DNA of 64,000 bases, taken from contig NZ_OZ245846.1 of NCBI RefSeq assembly GCF_965228935.1, positions 3,162,001-3,226,000 on the forward strand, written 5' to 3'. The translations under genes were made by a program, and so were the position numbers. Source of the stretch: Ulvibacterium sp965228935 (GTDB lineage Bacteria > Bacteroidota > Bacteroidia > Flavobacteriales > Flavobacteriaceae). The notes beneath the pieces were generated by a model. That model searched no databases. It was not told the DNA's origin and was given only the letters and a program-made list of their open reading frames with translations. How positions within the stretch are numbered: the stretch's first letter is position 1; every line of letters starts with the position of its first letter. This document shows, one piece after another, positions 1 through 6,393 of the stretch.

Positions 1-297
1 GGCCGGGAAATTGTCGTCTATCGCATACACATAGAAAGTCACCCAAGCACCGAGTTCCCTTTCTACCTTGATCTGATAGGCTATTTCGGCAGTATTGATG
101 GTAAGCTCCTCATCTTCGGCAATCCCAAAATCCTGAAGCGTAAAAGTCCGTCCCGTAAATGTCGGACTACACGAAAAAGGTGTACTGGGTACTATTTCCC
201 CAACATTGTGGGTCAATGTTACCTGTGCGGTAAGTACGTGTCCCAATACGGATAGGAACAAGGACATAAGCAGTAGGTTAAGCTTTTTTGGGAACAT
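1..297 (-). CDS. Secreted protein, N-terminal part (runs off left edge)
   Basis: An open frame starts at an ATG at 297 and stays open for 99 codons to the left edge of the window. The first ~25 residues are a good Sec signal peptide: Lys at positions 4-5, a Leu/Val-rich core, and a likely signal peptidase I cut after Thr-Ala-Gln. The mature part begins with beta-strand-rich sequence (VTLTHNVGEIVPSTPF). This resembles the start of a surface or adhesin-like protein of Bacteroidota, but no specific family is recognisable from this fragment. The C-terminus, where a type IX sorting domain would sit, is outside the window. Function unknown; the signal peptide call is firm, the rest is not. Confidence 0.7.
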   Translation of the reverse strand, partial: MFPKKLNLLLMSLFLSVLGHVLTAQVTLTHNVGEIVPSTPFSCSPTFTGRTFTLQDFGIAEDEELTINTAEIAYQIKVERELGAWVTFYVYAIDDNFPA

Positions 298-615
298 GGT
301 CAAAATAGTTTTACCAGTCTTGGATTCCTGATTCAGGTCGTCCTTTGGGGGAGACACCTAAACTTAGGAAGCCAGTTGTTATGGTATCAAAATTAAGAGG
401 AAAGAGGGGTTGATGTATTCGGAATCCTCTAAACGGTAGGTTCCGTTTGCTTATCGGTAGTTGTAGTTGATTAACAAGAAATATGGGCTGTCTTTTAGTT
501 TAAAAGATGTTATTGCTAAAATATAATATATTGATAATTAATAAGTTATAAATTAAACTGAAGTTTTTGGAAAACCTTTTCTTAAACGGGTATTGTTTCC
601 AAATTCAATGTATTC
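298..615. other. Intergenic region between divergent genes
   Basis: AT-rich stretch between the minus-strand secreted protein and the first lipoprotein gene. It has a short inverted repeat (AAACGG...CCGTTT, 432-449). I see no ORF worth calling and no clear TAnnTTTG promoter element. The promoter-like element for the plus-strand gene lies just downstream (616-659). Confidence 0.5.
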
Positions 616-659
616 TTCCACAAAGTGTAGCGTTTTCTTCCTTTTGGCCGTATAGGTAG
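616..659 (+). promoter_or_regulatory. Repeated upstream element, copy A (putative ECF-type promoter)
   Basis: A 44-bp segment that recurs at 1322-1365 with about 39 of 44 positions identical. It contains TGTAGCG (626-632), a 16-bp spacer and CGTATA (649-654), the geometry of an ECF sigma -35/-10 pair. It ends 24 bp before the ATG at 684. The repeat is seen directly; the promoter role and its recognition by the nearby sigma factor (2065-2637) are inference. Confidence 0.5.
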
Positions 660-683
660 GCAACAAATAAAATTTTATAAAAA

Positions 684-1241
684 ATGAAAAACTCAAAAAG
701 TGTATGGGAACAAAGGCACTGGACCAAGGGCCTTTATCTTCTATTGTTCATCGGAATTGTATTGGTATCATGTAACAAAGATGATGGTGATTCTAGCTTA
801 CCGGGAGAAAATGGGATAAACCTGTTGGTCGGTGCCAAGTTATATAAGGATATGGAGAACAAAAGGTTAAATGGTAAGGGGTCTGAGAATAGTGCGAATT
901 TTGAAATCGTCGCGGTAGAACGAAAAGGGAATTTACTTAACATAAATGTTTCTTATGAGGGATGCCGTGAACGTGTTTTTGATGTGATATGGGAGGGTAT
1001 CGTACGGGAGACCTCCCCTTGTAAGACCAGCCTGATCCTCTCGCGGAAAATTCTTGATAGTGATGTCAGTTGTGGCAGTGACATGCCAATAAAACCATTT
1101 ACGGAGACTTTGGAAATAGATCTTGAAAGACTATTTGGGAAAGACAACGCTGAAACCTTGGCCTGTTCCATAGACGTTTATAGCATGCTTAACGAGACCG
1201 ATTCTCCGGATGAGGAGGTCGTCTTTGAACACCACCTATAG
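684..1241 (+). CDS. Tandem paralogous lipoprotein 1, unknown function
   Basis: 185 residues. A signal peptide ends in a lipobox (LVSC, Cys30), so the protein should be lipid-anchored in the envelope. After the acidic linker come a conserved GENGINLLVGAKLY segment, a predicted beta-rich domain and four further cysteines (94, 113, 130, 161). All four align with cysteines of the next gene (95, 114, 131, 157), suggesting two disulphides in a small extracytoplasmic domain. The two genes clearly arose by duplication, together with their upstream element. No enzyme motif is visible and I do not recognise the family. The location just before an ECF sigma factor hints at an envelope-response role, which is inference. 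Confidence 0.75.
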   Translation: MKNSKSVWEQRHWTKGLYLLLFIGIVLVSCNKDDGDSSLPGENGINLLVGAKLYKDMENKRLNGKGSENSANFEIVAVERKGNLLNINVSYEGCRERVFDVIWEGIVRETSPCKTSLILSRKILDSDVSCGSDMPIKPFTETLEIDLERLFGKDNAETLACSIDVYSMLNETDSPDEEVVFEHHL

Positions 1242-1321
1242 GTAAAACATCAGAGTTAATGGCATATAGGATCCATGTTTAGGGAAGATGTTTAAATCGA
1301 ATGTTGTAATTAGACCCATTT

Positions 1322-1365
1322 TTTCACGAAGTGTAGCGTTTCCTTCCCATTGGCCGTATAGGTAG
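1322..1365 (+). promoter_or_regulatory. Repeated upstream element, copy B (putative ECF-type promoter)
   Basis: Second copy of the 44-bp element at 616-659. TGTAGCG, the 16-bp spacing and CGTATA are all kept, while most differences fall in the spacer. It lies 41 bp before the ATG at 1407. Such conservation between otherwise drifting intergenic DNA suggests selection on the two blocks. Confidence 0.5.
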
Positions 1366-1406
1366 AATAGAAAACAACAAATAACTAATAAATAATAAAG
1401 TAAAAA

Positions 1407-1943
1407 ATGAAAAAGTCAAATAGTGTATGGATACCGATGTATCGGATGACGAGGAATCTTTGTTTTATCATGTTGATCGGAATTGTTCTGCTTTCCTGCA
1501 ACAAGGATAGTGACGATCCCCTTCCAGGGGAAAACAGGATTAACCTAAGGGTAGGTGCCGAGCTATATAACGATTTGGAAACTAAAAGGCTAAATGGCAA
1601 AGGGGCCGAGGAAAACGCGGACTTTACCATTGTTGGCATTGAACGCTCCGGTACCTTACTTAGAGTAGATGTTTCCTATGGAGGGGGATGTCAAAACCAT
1701 TATTTTGATGTGGTCTGGGACGGAATTGTACAGGAGATATTTCCATGCAAGACGGGCTTGATCATTTCCCATAGGAAGGATAACAATGACTTTGGTTGTA
1801 ACAGGGTGATTACCGATACCTTGGAAATAGACCTTGCAGAACTCTTTGGGAAGGACAATTCCGAGGCCTTGACCTGTTCCATAGAGGTTTACAGTATGCT
1901 CAATGAAACCCCCGATCCGGATATTATTTGTTGCCATAATTAG
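1407..1943 (+). CDS. Tandem paralogous lipoprotein 2, unknown function
   Basis: 178 residues, paralogue of the gene at 684-1241. It has a signal peptide with a lipobox (LLSC, Cys31), the shared LPGENRINLRVGAELY segment, the KRLNGKGAE motif, and four cysteines (95, 114, 131, 157) aligned with paralogue 1. Both copies keep the C-terminal CSI(D/E)VYSMLNET block. The tail differs and ends in a Cys-Cys-His-Asn, which could bind metal but is not shared with the paralogue. A strong hairpin terminator follows at 2019-2050, so each lipoprotein may be its own short transcription unit. Function unknown. Confidence 0.75.
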   Translation: MKKSNSVWIPMYRMTRNLCFIMLIGIVLLSCNKDSDDPLPGENRINLRVGAELYNDLETKRLNGKGAEENADFTIVGIERSGTLLRVDVSYGGGCQNHYFDVVWDGIVQEIFPCKTGLIISHRKDNNDFGCNRVITDTLEIDLAELFGKDNSEALTCSIEVYSMLNETPDPDIICCHN

Positions 1944-2018
1944 TAGGAGTTCATAAAAACTATGGACACCGGATTTTTGTTTATAACTGTAATTGTTATG
2001 AAATAGCTTGGAGACTTA

Positions 2019-2050
2019 TGGCCACGACCTTAGTGGCCATAGCTTTTTTT
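2019..2050 (+). terminator. Rho-independent terminator after lipoprotein 2
   Basis: Nine-base stem TATGGCCAC / GTGGCCATA with a 7-nt loop (GACCTTA), followed after a few bases by a run of eight T. It lies inside the longest possible reading frame of the sigma factor gene, which is an argument for a later start of that gene. Confidence 0.75.
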
Positions 2051-2064
2051 TAAATAACCCCCGT

Positions 2065-2637
2065 TTGAAAAGAATACCAAAAGAAACCATCCCTAGGGAA
2101 AAGCTGGAAGAGTTGCTTGTATCCAACTGTAAACTCAGAAAAAAAGGTAGTCAGGAGTTGTTGTACAAACATTTTTACGGCTATGCCTTTAAGATAAGCA
2201 GGTTGAATACCTACTCCAGAGAGGAGGCCGTAGATGTCCTTAATGATAGTTTTATCAAGGTTTTTGGTTCAATTGGCAAATTTCAGGAAGGAAAGTCCTT
2301 TAAACCATGGCTTAAACGAATCATTGTAAATACGTCGGTGGATAATTTTAGAAGTAAAAAAGAAAAATTCTTGAGTTTGGAACCCGTTACAATGGGGAAC
2401 ACCCGGATCGATGCCGAAGCGATTTCCCTGCTGAACGTGGCCGATATTTTAGCGGCGTTGGATCGATTACCCAGATTACACCGATTGGTTTTTACCTTAT
2501 TCGAGATTCAAGGGTATACCCATGGAGAAATTGCAGAAATGCTGGACATAGGAGAAAGTAGTTCGAGAACATTTTTGGCAAGGGCCAAAAAGAAATTGAG
2601 AGTTGTATTGCAAAACCAAGTAAAATCCGCAACATGA
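2065..2637 (+). CDS. ECF-type RNA polymerase sigma factor
   Basis: Sigma-70 family protein of the ECF size class (about 190 residues). Region 2 is visible in EEAVDVLNDSFIKVFGSI and FKPWLKRIIVNTSVDNFR. Region 4 is visible in LPRLHRLVFTLFEIQGYTHG followed by an EIAEMLDIGESS helix-turn-helix and an RAKKKLR end. No ATG occurs before region 2. The frame is open from a TTG at 2008, but that start lies within a hairpin terminator, so the TTG at 2065 is preferred. The stop overlaps the ATG of the next gene by 4 bp, the usual layout for a sigma factor and its membrane partner. It may recognise the repeated elements at 616-659 and 1322-1365 (inference). Start uncertain, family firm. Confidence 0.85.
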   Translation: MKRIPKETIPREKLEELLVSNCKLRKKGSQELLYKHFYGYAFKISRLNTYSREEAVDVLNDSFIKVFGSIGKFQEGKSFKPWLKRIIVNTSVDNFRSKKEKFLSLEPVTMGNTRIDAEAISLLNVADILAALDRLPRLHRLVFTLFEIQGYTHGEIAEMLDIGESSSRTFLARAKKKLRVVLQNQVKSAT

Positions 2638-3953
2638 AAGATTCTATTGACGATAAAATTGTGGAGCAGATCAAAGGAGTTTTTGATCATTGGGAGGAGC
2701 CTTACAATCCGGAAGACTTGGAAAAGCTCCTCAAAAAGAAGAAAAAGAACCGAAAGGTAATTCTATGGCTTCCCTTTCGCTATGCGGCCGTTGTGTTGGT
2801 TCTCTTTACCACAGCGGTGCTTGTACATAATTTTTTGAAAAATGAAGGTGAAAATGAATTTGATCTGCCCATAGAACAAAATACGGAGGAGGTCCATAAG
2901 GAGAAAAATATAGAGAAAGACCAATTCGAAAAAGGAAGCCGCCCAGAGCAAAAAATAGATATACTGCAAAATACGGAAGCAACGGTTTCCCGAGAAAGGG
3001 ATGAAAACGGGGTTCTTACCGAAAAGGAGATAAGCAATAATGGTAAGGGCCCCATTAAGAAAGGCGTTACAGTAGAAAGTAACACCTCCGAAAACCCAAG
3101 TGGAATCAAAAGTGATCCGTCAGGGGAAAAATCACTGTTTTCCAAAGAAGCGGACAGTACGGCATGGGTTGAGGGCACCTTGCCAAAAACCGATTTGGAT
3201 AATAAAAAAATAATCGCAGAGACCAATGAGAGAGAAAAAATGGCCCGGGTAGAAGAGGAGGCCGCCAAGGAATTGCTTGAAGGGAAACTTGATGAAGAAA
3301 CCTTGGATGAGGTATTACAGAGCAAAATCAGGTTTGGGGTAGTATTGTCACCCATGGTCAATTATAACCAGGGTACTGGCCAAAGCAATGTGACCTTTTC
3401 TGGAGGTGCTGCTTTAGAGGTACCCGTTCTTAAAAATATAGATTTTTATACCGGACTGTCCCTGATCAATCAACGCATTCACTTTGAGGAGAACGCGTTG
3501 TTCAATCGGGGAGAGGGAACCCAGTTGAAATCCAGGCAGGTGATTCTAACGGGACTGGAACTACCACTGAACCTAAAGTATAATTTCAGAATCGGGGAAA
3601 AGCAATGGTTTGCCACTGCGGGGGTGTCTTCCACTACCTATTTTCAGGAGGAGGTCGAATCTACCTTTCAGGACACCAGAATTGTTTTTGATGAGGGACT
3701 GAACGGGGTCACGGAAGCCCGGACCCAGGAAAGCCTTAGGACGGAGAGGGAGAACGCACAGTCCGAATCCGGGAGTTTTAACTTTGCCGGGATATTGAAT
3801 CTATCCATCGGCATTGAACTTCCCATTAACAACAAAAAACAATCCCTTATCGTTGAGCCCTTTATTAATAGCTCACTTTCCCCTGTCACTAGGGAAAATG
3901 TTGATTTCACCAATGGCGGGGTAAAGCTGAGACTAAATTTCAACTCCTTCTAA
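2634..3953 (+). CDS. Membrane-anchored protein with C-terminal beta-barrel-like domain; probable sigma-factor partner
   Basis: 439 residues. A cytoplasmic N-terminus of ~40 residues (acidic, then a Lys-rich stretch) precedes one transmembrane helix (about 42-68). A long, charged, low-complexity linker follows (~70-225), rich in Glu and Lys. The last ~210 residues have alternating strand patterns and aromatic ends, like the outer-membrane beta-barrel proteins often paired with ECF sigma factors in Bacteroidota. The ATG overlaps the sigma-factor stop (ATGA). By position and topology the N-terminal segment could act as an anti-sigma domain, but no classical zinc anti-sigma motif is visible. How an inner-membrane helix and a barrel-like domain work together here is unclear. 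Confidence 0.7.
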   Translation: MKDSIDDKIVEQIKGVFDHWEEPYNPEDLEKLLKKKKKNRKVILWLPFRYAAVVLVLFTTAVLVHNFLKNEGENEFDLPIEQNTEEVHKEKNIEKDQFEKGSRPEQKIDILQNTEATVSRERDENGVLTEKEISNNGKGPIKKGVTVESNTSENPSGIKSDPSGEKSLFSKEADSTAWVEGTLPKTDLDNKKIIAETNEREKMARVEEEAAKELLEGKLDEETLDEVLQSKIRFGVVLSPMVNYNQGTGQSNVTFSGGAALEVPVLKNIDFYTGLSLINQRIHFEENALFNRGEGTQLKSRQVILTGLELPLNLKYNFRIGEKQWFATAGVSSTTYFQEEVESTFQDTRIVFDEGLNGVTEARTQESLRTERENAQSESGSFNFAGILNLSIGIELPINNKKQSLIVEPFINSSLSPVTRENVDFTNGGVKLRLNFNSF

Positions 3954-3960
3954 ATGTGTA

Positions 3961-3974
3961 CCCCTGGGCAGGGG
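3961..3974. terminator. Small hairpin between convergent genes
   Basis: Perfect 5-bp stem CCCCT / AGGGG with a 4-base loop, lying in the 28-bp gap between two convergent genes. There is no T-run, so it is only a weak candidate for a bidirectional terminator. Confidence 0.3.
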
Positions 3975-3981
3975 AATTGTA

Positions 3982-4458
3982 CTAGATGAAGAGCAATTGT
4001 GTGCCTTCTTGATCGGCCCTATTATAAAAATCCCCTATGGTAAGGATGCCTTCGATTTCATCGATCAAATCTTCTTCCTTTAAGTGGAACATATCAACGG
4101 CCAATTTACAGGCCCAAAGCCTACATCCGGAATCCGATAGGATTTCCAAAAATTCACCAACAGGCGGCATATCCAGTTTTTCCATTTCCTTTTTCATCAT
4201 ACTGGTGGCCAAGGCCTCCACGCCCGGTAGGCCGCCCAACATGGTTGGAATATGCATGGCAGGGTTGCCTACTGTGGCCACACGCAAATGCTCCAGTTTT
4301 TTCTTCTGGATGGCCTCCAATCCGAAGAAAGTAAAGAATATCTCGGACTCAATGCCTTCCATCCGGGCACCATTGGCCATGATAAAGGCCGCATATACAT
4401 TTTCTATGGTGGCTTTGGAAAGGATGAACATCATTTTCCGCACTTTGGTCTTGCTCAT
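3982..4458 (-). CDS. DsrE/DsrF-like sulfur-relay family protein
   Basis: 158 residues from the ATG at 4458 (MSKTKVRKMMFILSKATIEN). This start is chosen because a longer in-frame start at 4527 would overlap the upstream TusE-like gene and add a segment unlike the family. The fold pattern is that of DsrE/DsrF-like proteins: a first strand, an AAFIMANGARMEGIESEIFFTF segment, and a later SGCRLWACKLAVDMFHLKEEDL segment. Its two cysteines flank a short helix, a likely persulfide site. It is the last gene of a three-gene operon with a TusE/DsrC-like protein and an SQR-like flavoprotein, which supports a cytoplasmic role in binding or passing on sulfane sulfur. The precise donor and acceptor are unknown. 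Confidence 0.8.
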   Translation of the reverse strand: MSKTKVRKMMFILSKATIENVYAAFIMANGARMEGIESEIFFTFFGLEAIQKKKLEHLRVATVGNPAMHIPTMLGGLPGVEALATSMMKKEMEKLDMPPVGEFLEILSDSGCRLWACKLAVDMFHLKEEDLIDEIEGILTIGDFYNRADQEGTQLLFI

Positions 4459-4492
4459 GATTTTTGATTTAAATGGTTCTACAAATACTGGT

Positions 4493-4801
4493 TTAGATAC
4501 AACTTTTGGGTTTGGGTATCCCGGCAATCATCGTGGCTTTTTTTAATGGGCCACCTGGAAACAGCTTGTAAAATTCCTTGATATTGATAACACCGCTTTT
4601 TTTGATACCCCGAATGGATAGCGGTTCTTCCTTTTGGAATTTATCGTGAATGTAATCTATGACCTCCCAATGCCTATCCGTCATGGCGATGTCCTGCTCC
4701 TTGGCGATTTCCTCACCGATTTCCTTACTCCATTGTGAAAAATCGGTCAAATACCCTTCTTCATTTACTGAAATAGTGCGTTGTGCGATTAACTTTTCCA
4801 T
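4493..4801 (-). CDS. TusE/DsrC/DsvC family sulfur-carrier protein
   Basis: 102 residues. The sequence matches the DsrC/TusE pattern: an N-terminal strand region (DFSQWSKEIGEEIAKEQDIA), the TDRHWEVIDYI helix, the FPGGP loop, and a C-terminal arm ending in AGIPKPKSCI. Cys101, the conserved penultimate cysteine, is present. The second cysteine that true dissimilatory DsrC has about ten residues earlier is missing (Thr90-Met91), so this is the TusE-like or sulfurtransferase-associated type, not a sulfite-reductase partner. It sits 16 bp from the SQR-like gene and 34 bp from the DsrE-like gene, suggesting it carries sulfur released from sulfide oxidation. Confidence 0.88.
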   Translation of the reverse strand: MEKLIAQRTISVNEEGYLTDFSQWSKEIGEEIAKEQDIAMTDRHWEVIDYIHDKFQKEEPLSIRGIKKSGVINIKEFYKLFPGGPLKKATMIAGIPKPKSCI

Positions 4802-4817
4802 CTTACGTTGTTTTAGT

Positions 4818-6068
4818 TTATTGAGATTCTATTTTTTCAAAATGTTTGCCTTTTGTACTCATGTTCGCCGATACGAATGGAATATGTGTGCCTTTTAACA
4901 ACATGTTCCAATACACCCATTTAAAGGCCATCTTGCCCATGTGGTTGGCCCTGCTTTCTTTCAATAACTGCAATGGGCCCACACCGGGGAACGGAAAGGT
5001 TCCCTCAACGGGTTCGTGGGTGTAGTTGAAATCGATGAGCAAAGCCTTGCCATTACCGGTCTCGATAAAGCAATTGGCATGTCCATCAAATTCCTCTTTC
5101 AAAGGTTCTCCCTTGATGTAATGAAGTATGTTTTCGGTCAATATTTCCGCCTCAAAATGTGCTACCGATCCGGCCTTGGAGGTCGGTAGGTTGGTAGCAT
5201 CACCTATGGCGAATATGTTTTCATGATCCAAGGTCTGTAACGTAGCTTTGTCGGTTGGAATATGGTTCAATTCATCGCCCATCCCCGAGCGCTCCAATAG
5301 CGCGTCCCCCATATTCGTAGGTACTGTAACCAAAAGGTCATAGTCAACTTCCGTATCGGCATAATCGATTATCTTGTTGTTTTCGTAATCGACACGTTCT
5401 ATATTAAAATCGGTAACTTCCTTAATGTTTTTTTCCTCCAACAAGTAATGTAAGGCCTTGGTTGCCCTAGGTTTGGTAAATGCACCACTTAGGGGGGTAA
5501 CGAAGGTAATGTCCACTTTGTCCCGCATGCCTTTGTTCTTGAAATATGAGTCGGCCAAGAATACAAATTCAAGAGGGGCTATAGGACATTTAATGGGCAT
5601 TTCGCTGATATGTACCACTAATTTTCCACCTTCCCATTTCCGCAGTTTATTACGTAGGGCCTTGGCTCCTTCATAGGTATAAAAGTCAAAGATGTTCTTG
5701 TACCATCCGGGGCCGTCCATGCCTTCTATTTCTTCCGGGGCTATGTTCGTTCCCGTTGCAACGATCAGTATATCATAGGGCAGTTCTTCCCCATCCTCAA
5801 GTTTCACCATATTTTTTTCGGGTAGGATGAGTTCAATTTTTTTCTGGATATAATTTGCCGCTTTCGGAATGAATTTTCTACCGTCTTTTTTTACTTGTTT
5901 TGTGGTATAGATATCAAAGGGCAGGAATAGAAATCCCGGTTGATAGTAATGTGTTTTGTACTGATCTACTATGGTAATTTTCCATTCTTTTTTGGGAAGC
6001 TTCCCAATGAGATGGTTTGCCATCATGGTACCTGATGTTCCCGCTCCCAATATGACCAAATTTTTCAT
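4818..6068 (-). CDS. SQR-like FAD-dependent sulfide:quinone oxidoreductase family protein
   Basis: 416 residues, usual length for sulfide:quinone oxidoreductases. The FAD-binding GAGTSG is at 8-13, the second dinucleotide motif ATGTNIAPE is near 104-112, and the C-terminal FAD contact FAIGDATNLPTSKAG is near 286-300. Two cysteines, Cys161 (IKCPIAP) and Cys333, fall where the two conserved active cysteines of SQRs lie; the extra first cysteine of type I enzymes is not evident. There is a hydrophobic or amphipathic C-terminus for membrane contact. It should oxidise sulfide (or persulfide) and feed electrons to menaquinone. First gene of an operon with TusE- and DsrE-like proteins, under a promoter with two palindromic operators (6105-6180) shared in design with ppdK. 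Confidence 0.82.
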   Translation of the reverse strand: MKNLVILGAGTSGTMMANHLIGKLPKKEWKITIVDQYKTHYYQPGFLFLPFDIYTTKQVKKDGRKFIPKAANYIQKKIELILPEKNMVKLEDGEELPYDILIVATGTNIAPEEIEGMDGPGWYKNIFDFYTYEGAKALRNKLRKWEGGKLVVHISEMPIKCPIAPLEFVFLADSYFKNKGMRDKVDITFVTPLSGAFTKPRATKALHYLLEEKNIKEVTDFNIERVDYENNKIIDYADTEVDYDLLVTVPTNMGDALLERSGMGDELNHIPTDKATLQTLDHENIFAIGDATNLPTSKAGSVAHFEAEILTENILHYIKGEPLKEEFDGHANCFIETGNGKALLIDFNYTHEPVEGTFPFPGVGPLQLLKESRANHMGKMAFKWVYWNMLLKGTHIPFVSANMSTKGKHFEKIESQ

Positions 6069-6104
6069 GCTTTCTAATCTTTATCTTTCCCTATTTTACA
6101 CACA

Positions 6105-6181
6105 TAAAGTTATTGGGATGTCCTTTCAAAAGACATGACAAATGTCAGGATTGGGGTTAAAACTTGGTAACAATTGTTACA
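6105..6181 (-). promoter_or_regulatory. SQR operon promoter with two palindromic operators
   Basis: On the minus strand: a -7-like element TAACTTTA (6105-6112), a proximal palindrome TGACAAATGTCA (6136-6147) centred 33 bp upstream of it, and a distal palindrome GTAACAATTGTTAC (6167-6180) 32 bp further. The proximal position equals about -40 from the start of transcription, the class II activator position for Crp/Fnr-type regulators. The same arrangement is found before ppdK (9163-9241). Confidence 0.6.
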
Positions 6182-6289
6182 TAAAACAGCTCAAAATCAA
6201 TAGTTTAACCAAGTTTTGGGCTTGTGTTTCATGATACGAAATAGATTGGTGCCGCTTTGGAGCAGAACGGGATTTGGCAGAAAGCGGAC

Positions 6290-6343
6290 AAAAAATATTG
6301 CGGATCGTTACCCCCGAACCCATTTGAGGTGACAATCCGCAAT
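6290..6343 (-). terminator. Probable terminator of ppdK
   Basis: Read on the minus strand, ATTGCGGAT (6343-6335) pairs with ATCCGCAAT (6305-6297) and is followed by A and six T. The loop is long (29 nt) but can pair partly inside. It lies about 50 bp past the ppdK stop codon. Confidence 0.5.
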
Positions 6344-6393
6344 GCTTCTAGACCCACCCTTTTTTCTAGGGGGCGGGAATCCTATAAATTAAA

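Noticed and set aside
2008..2064. Longer sigma-factor start at TTG 2008
   Set aside because: The first 14 codons would be the stem, loop and T-run of a terminator hairpin, and the translated residues do not look like a sigma-factor N-terminus.
4459..4527. Longer start of the DsrE-like protein
   Set aside because: It would overlap the TusE-like gene by 35 bp and add residues outside the family pattern; the ATG at 4458 is clean.
4037..4546. 169-codon plus-strand open frame opposite the DsrE-like gene
   Set aside because: Antisense shadow of a recognisable gene, no family features.
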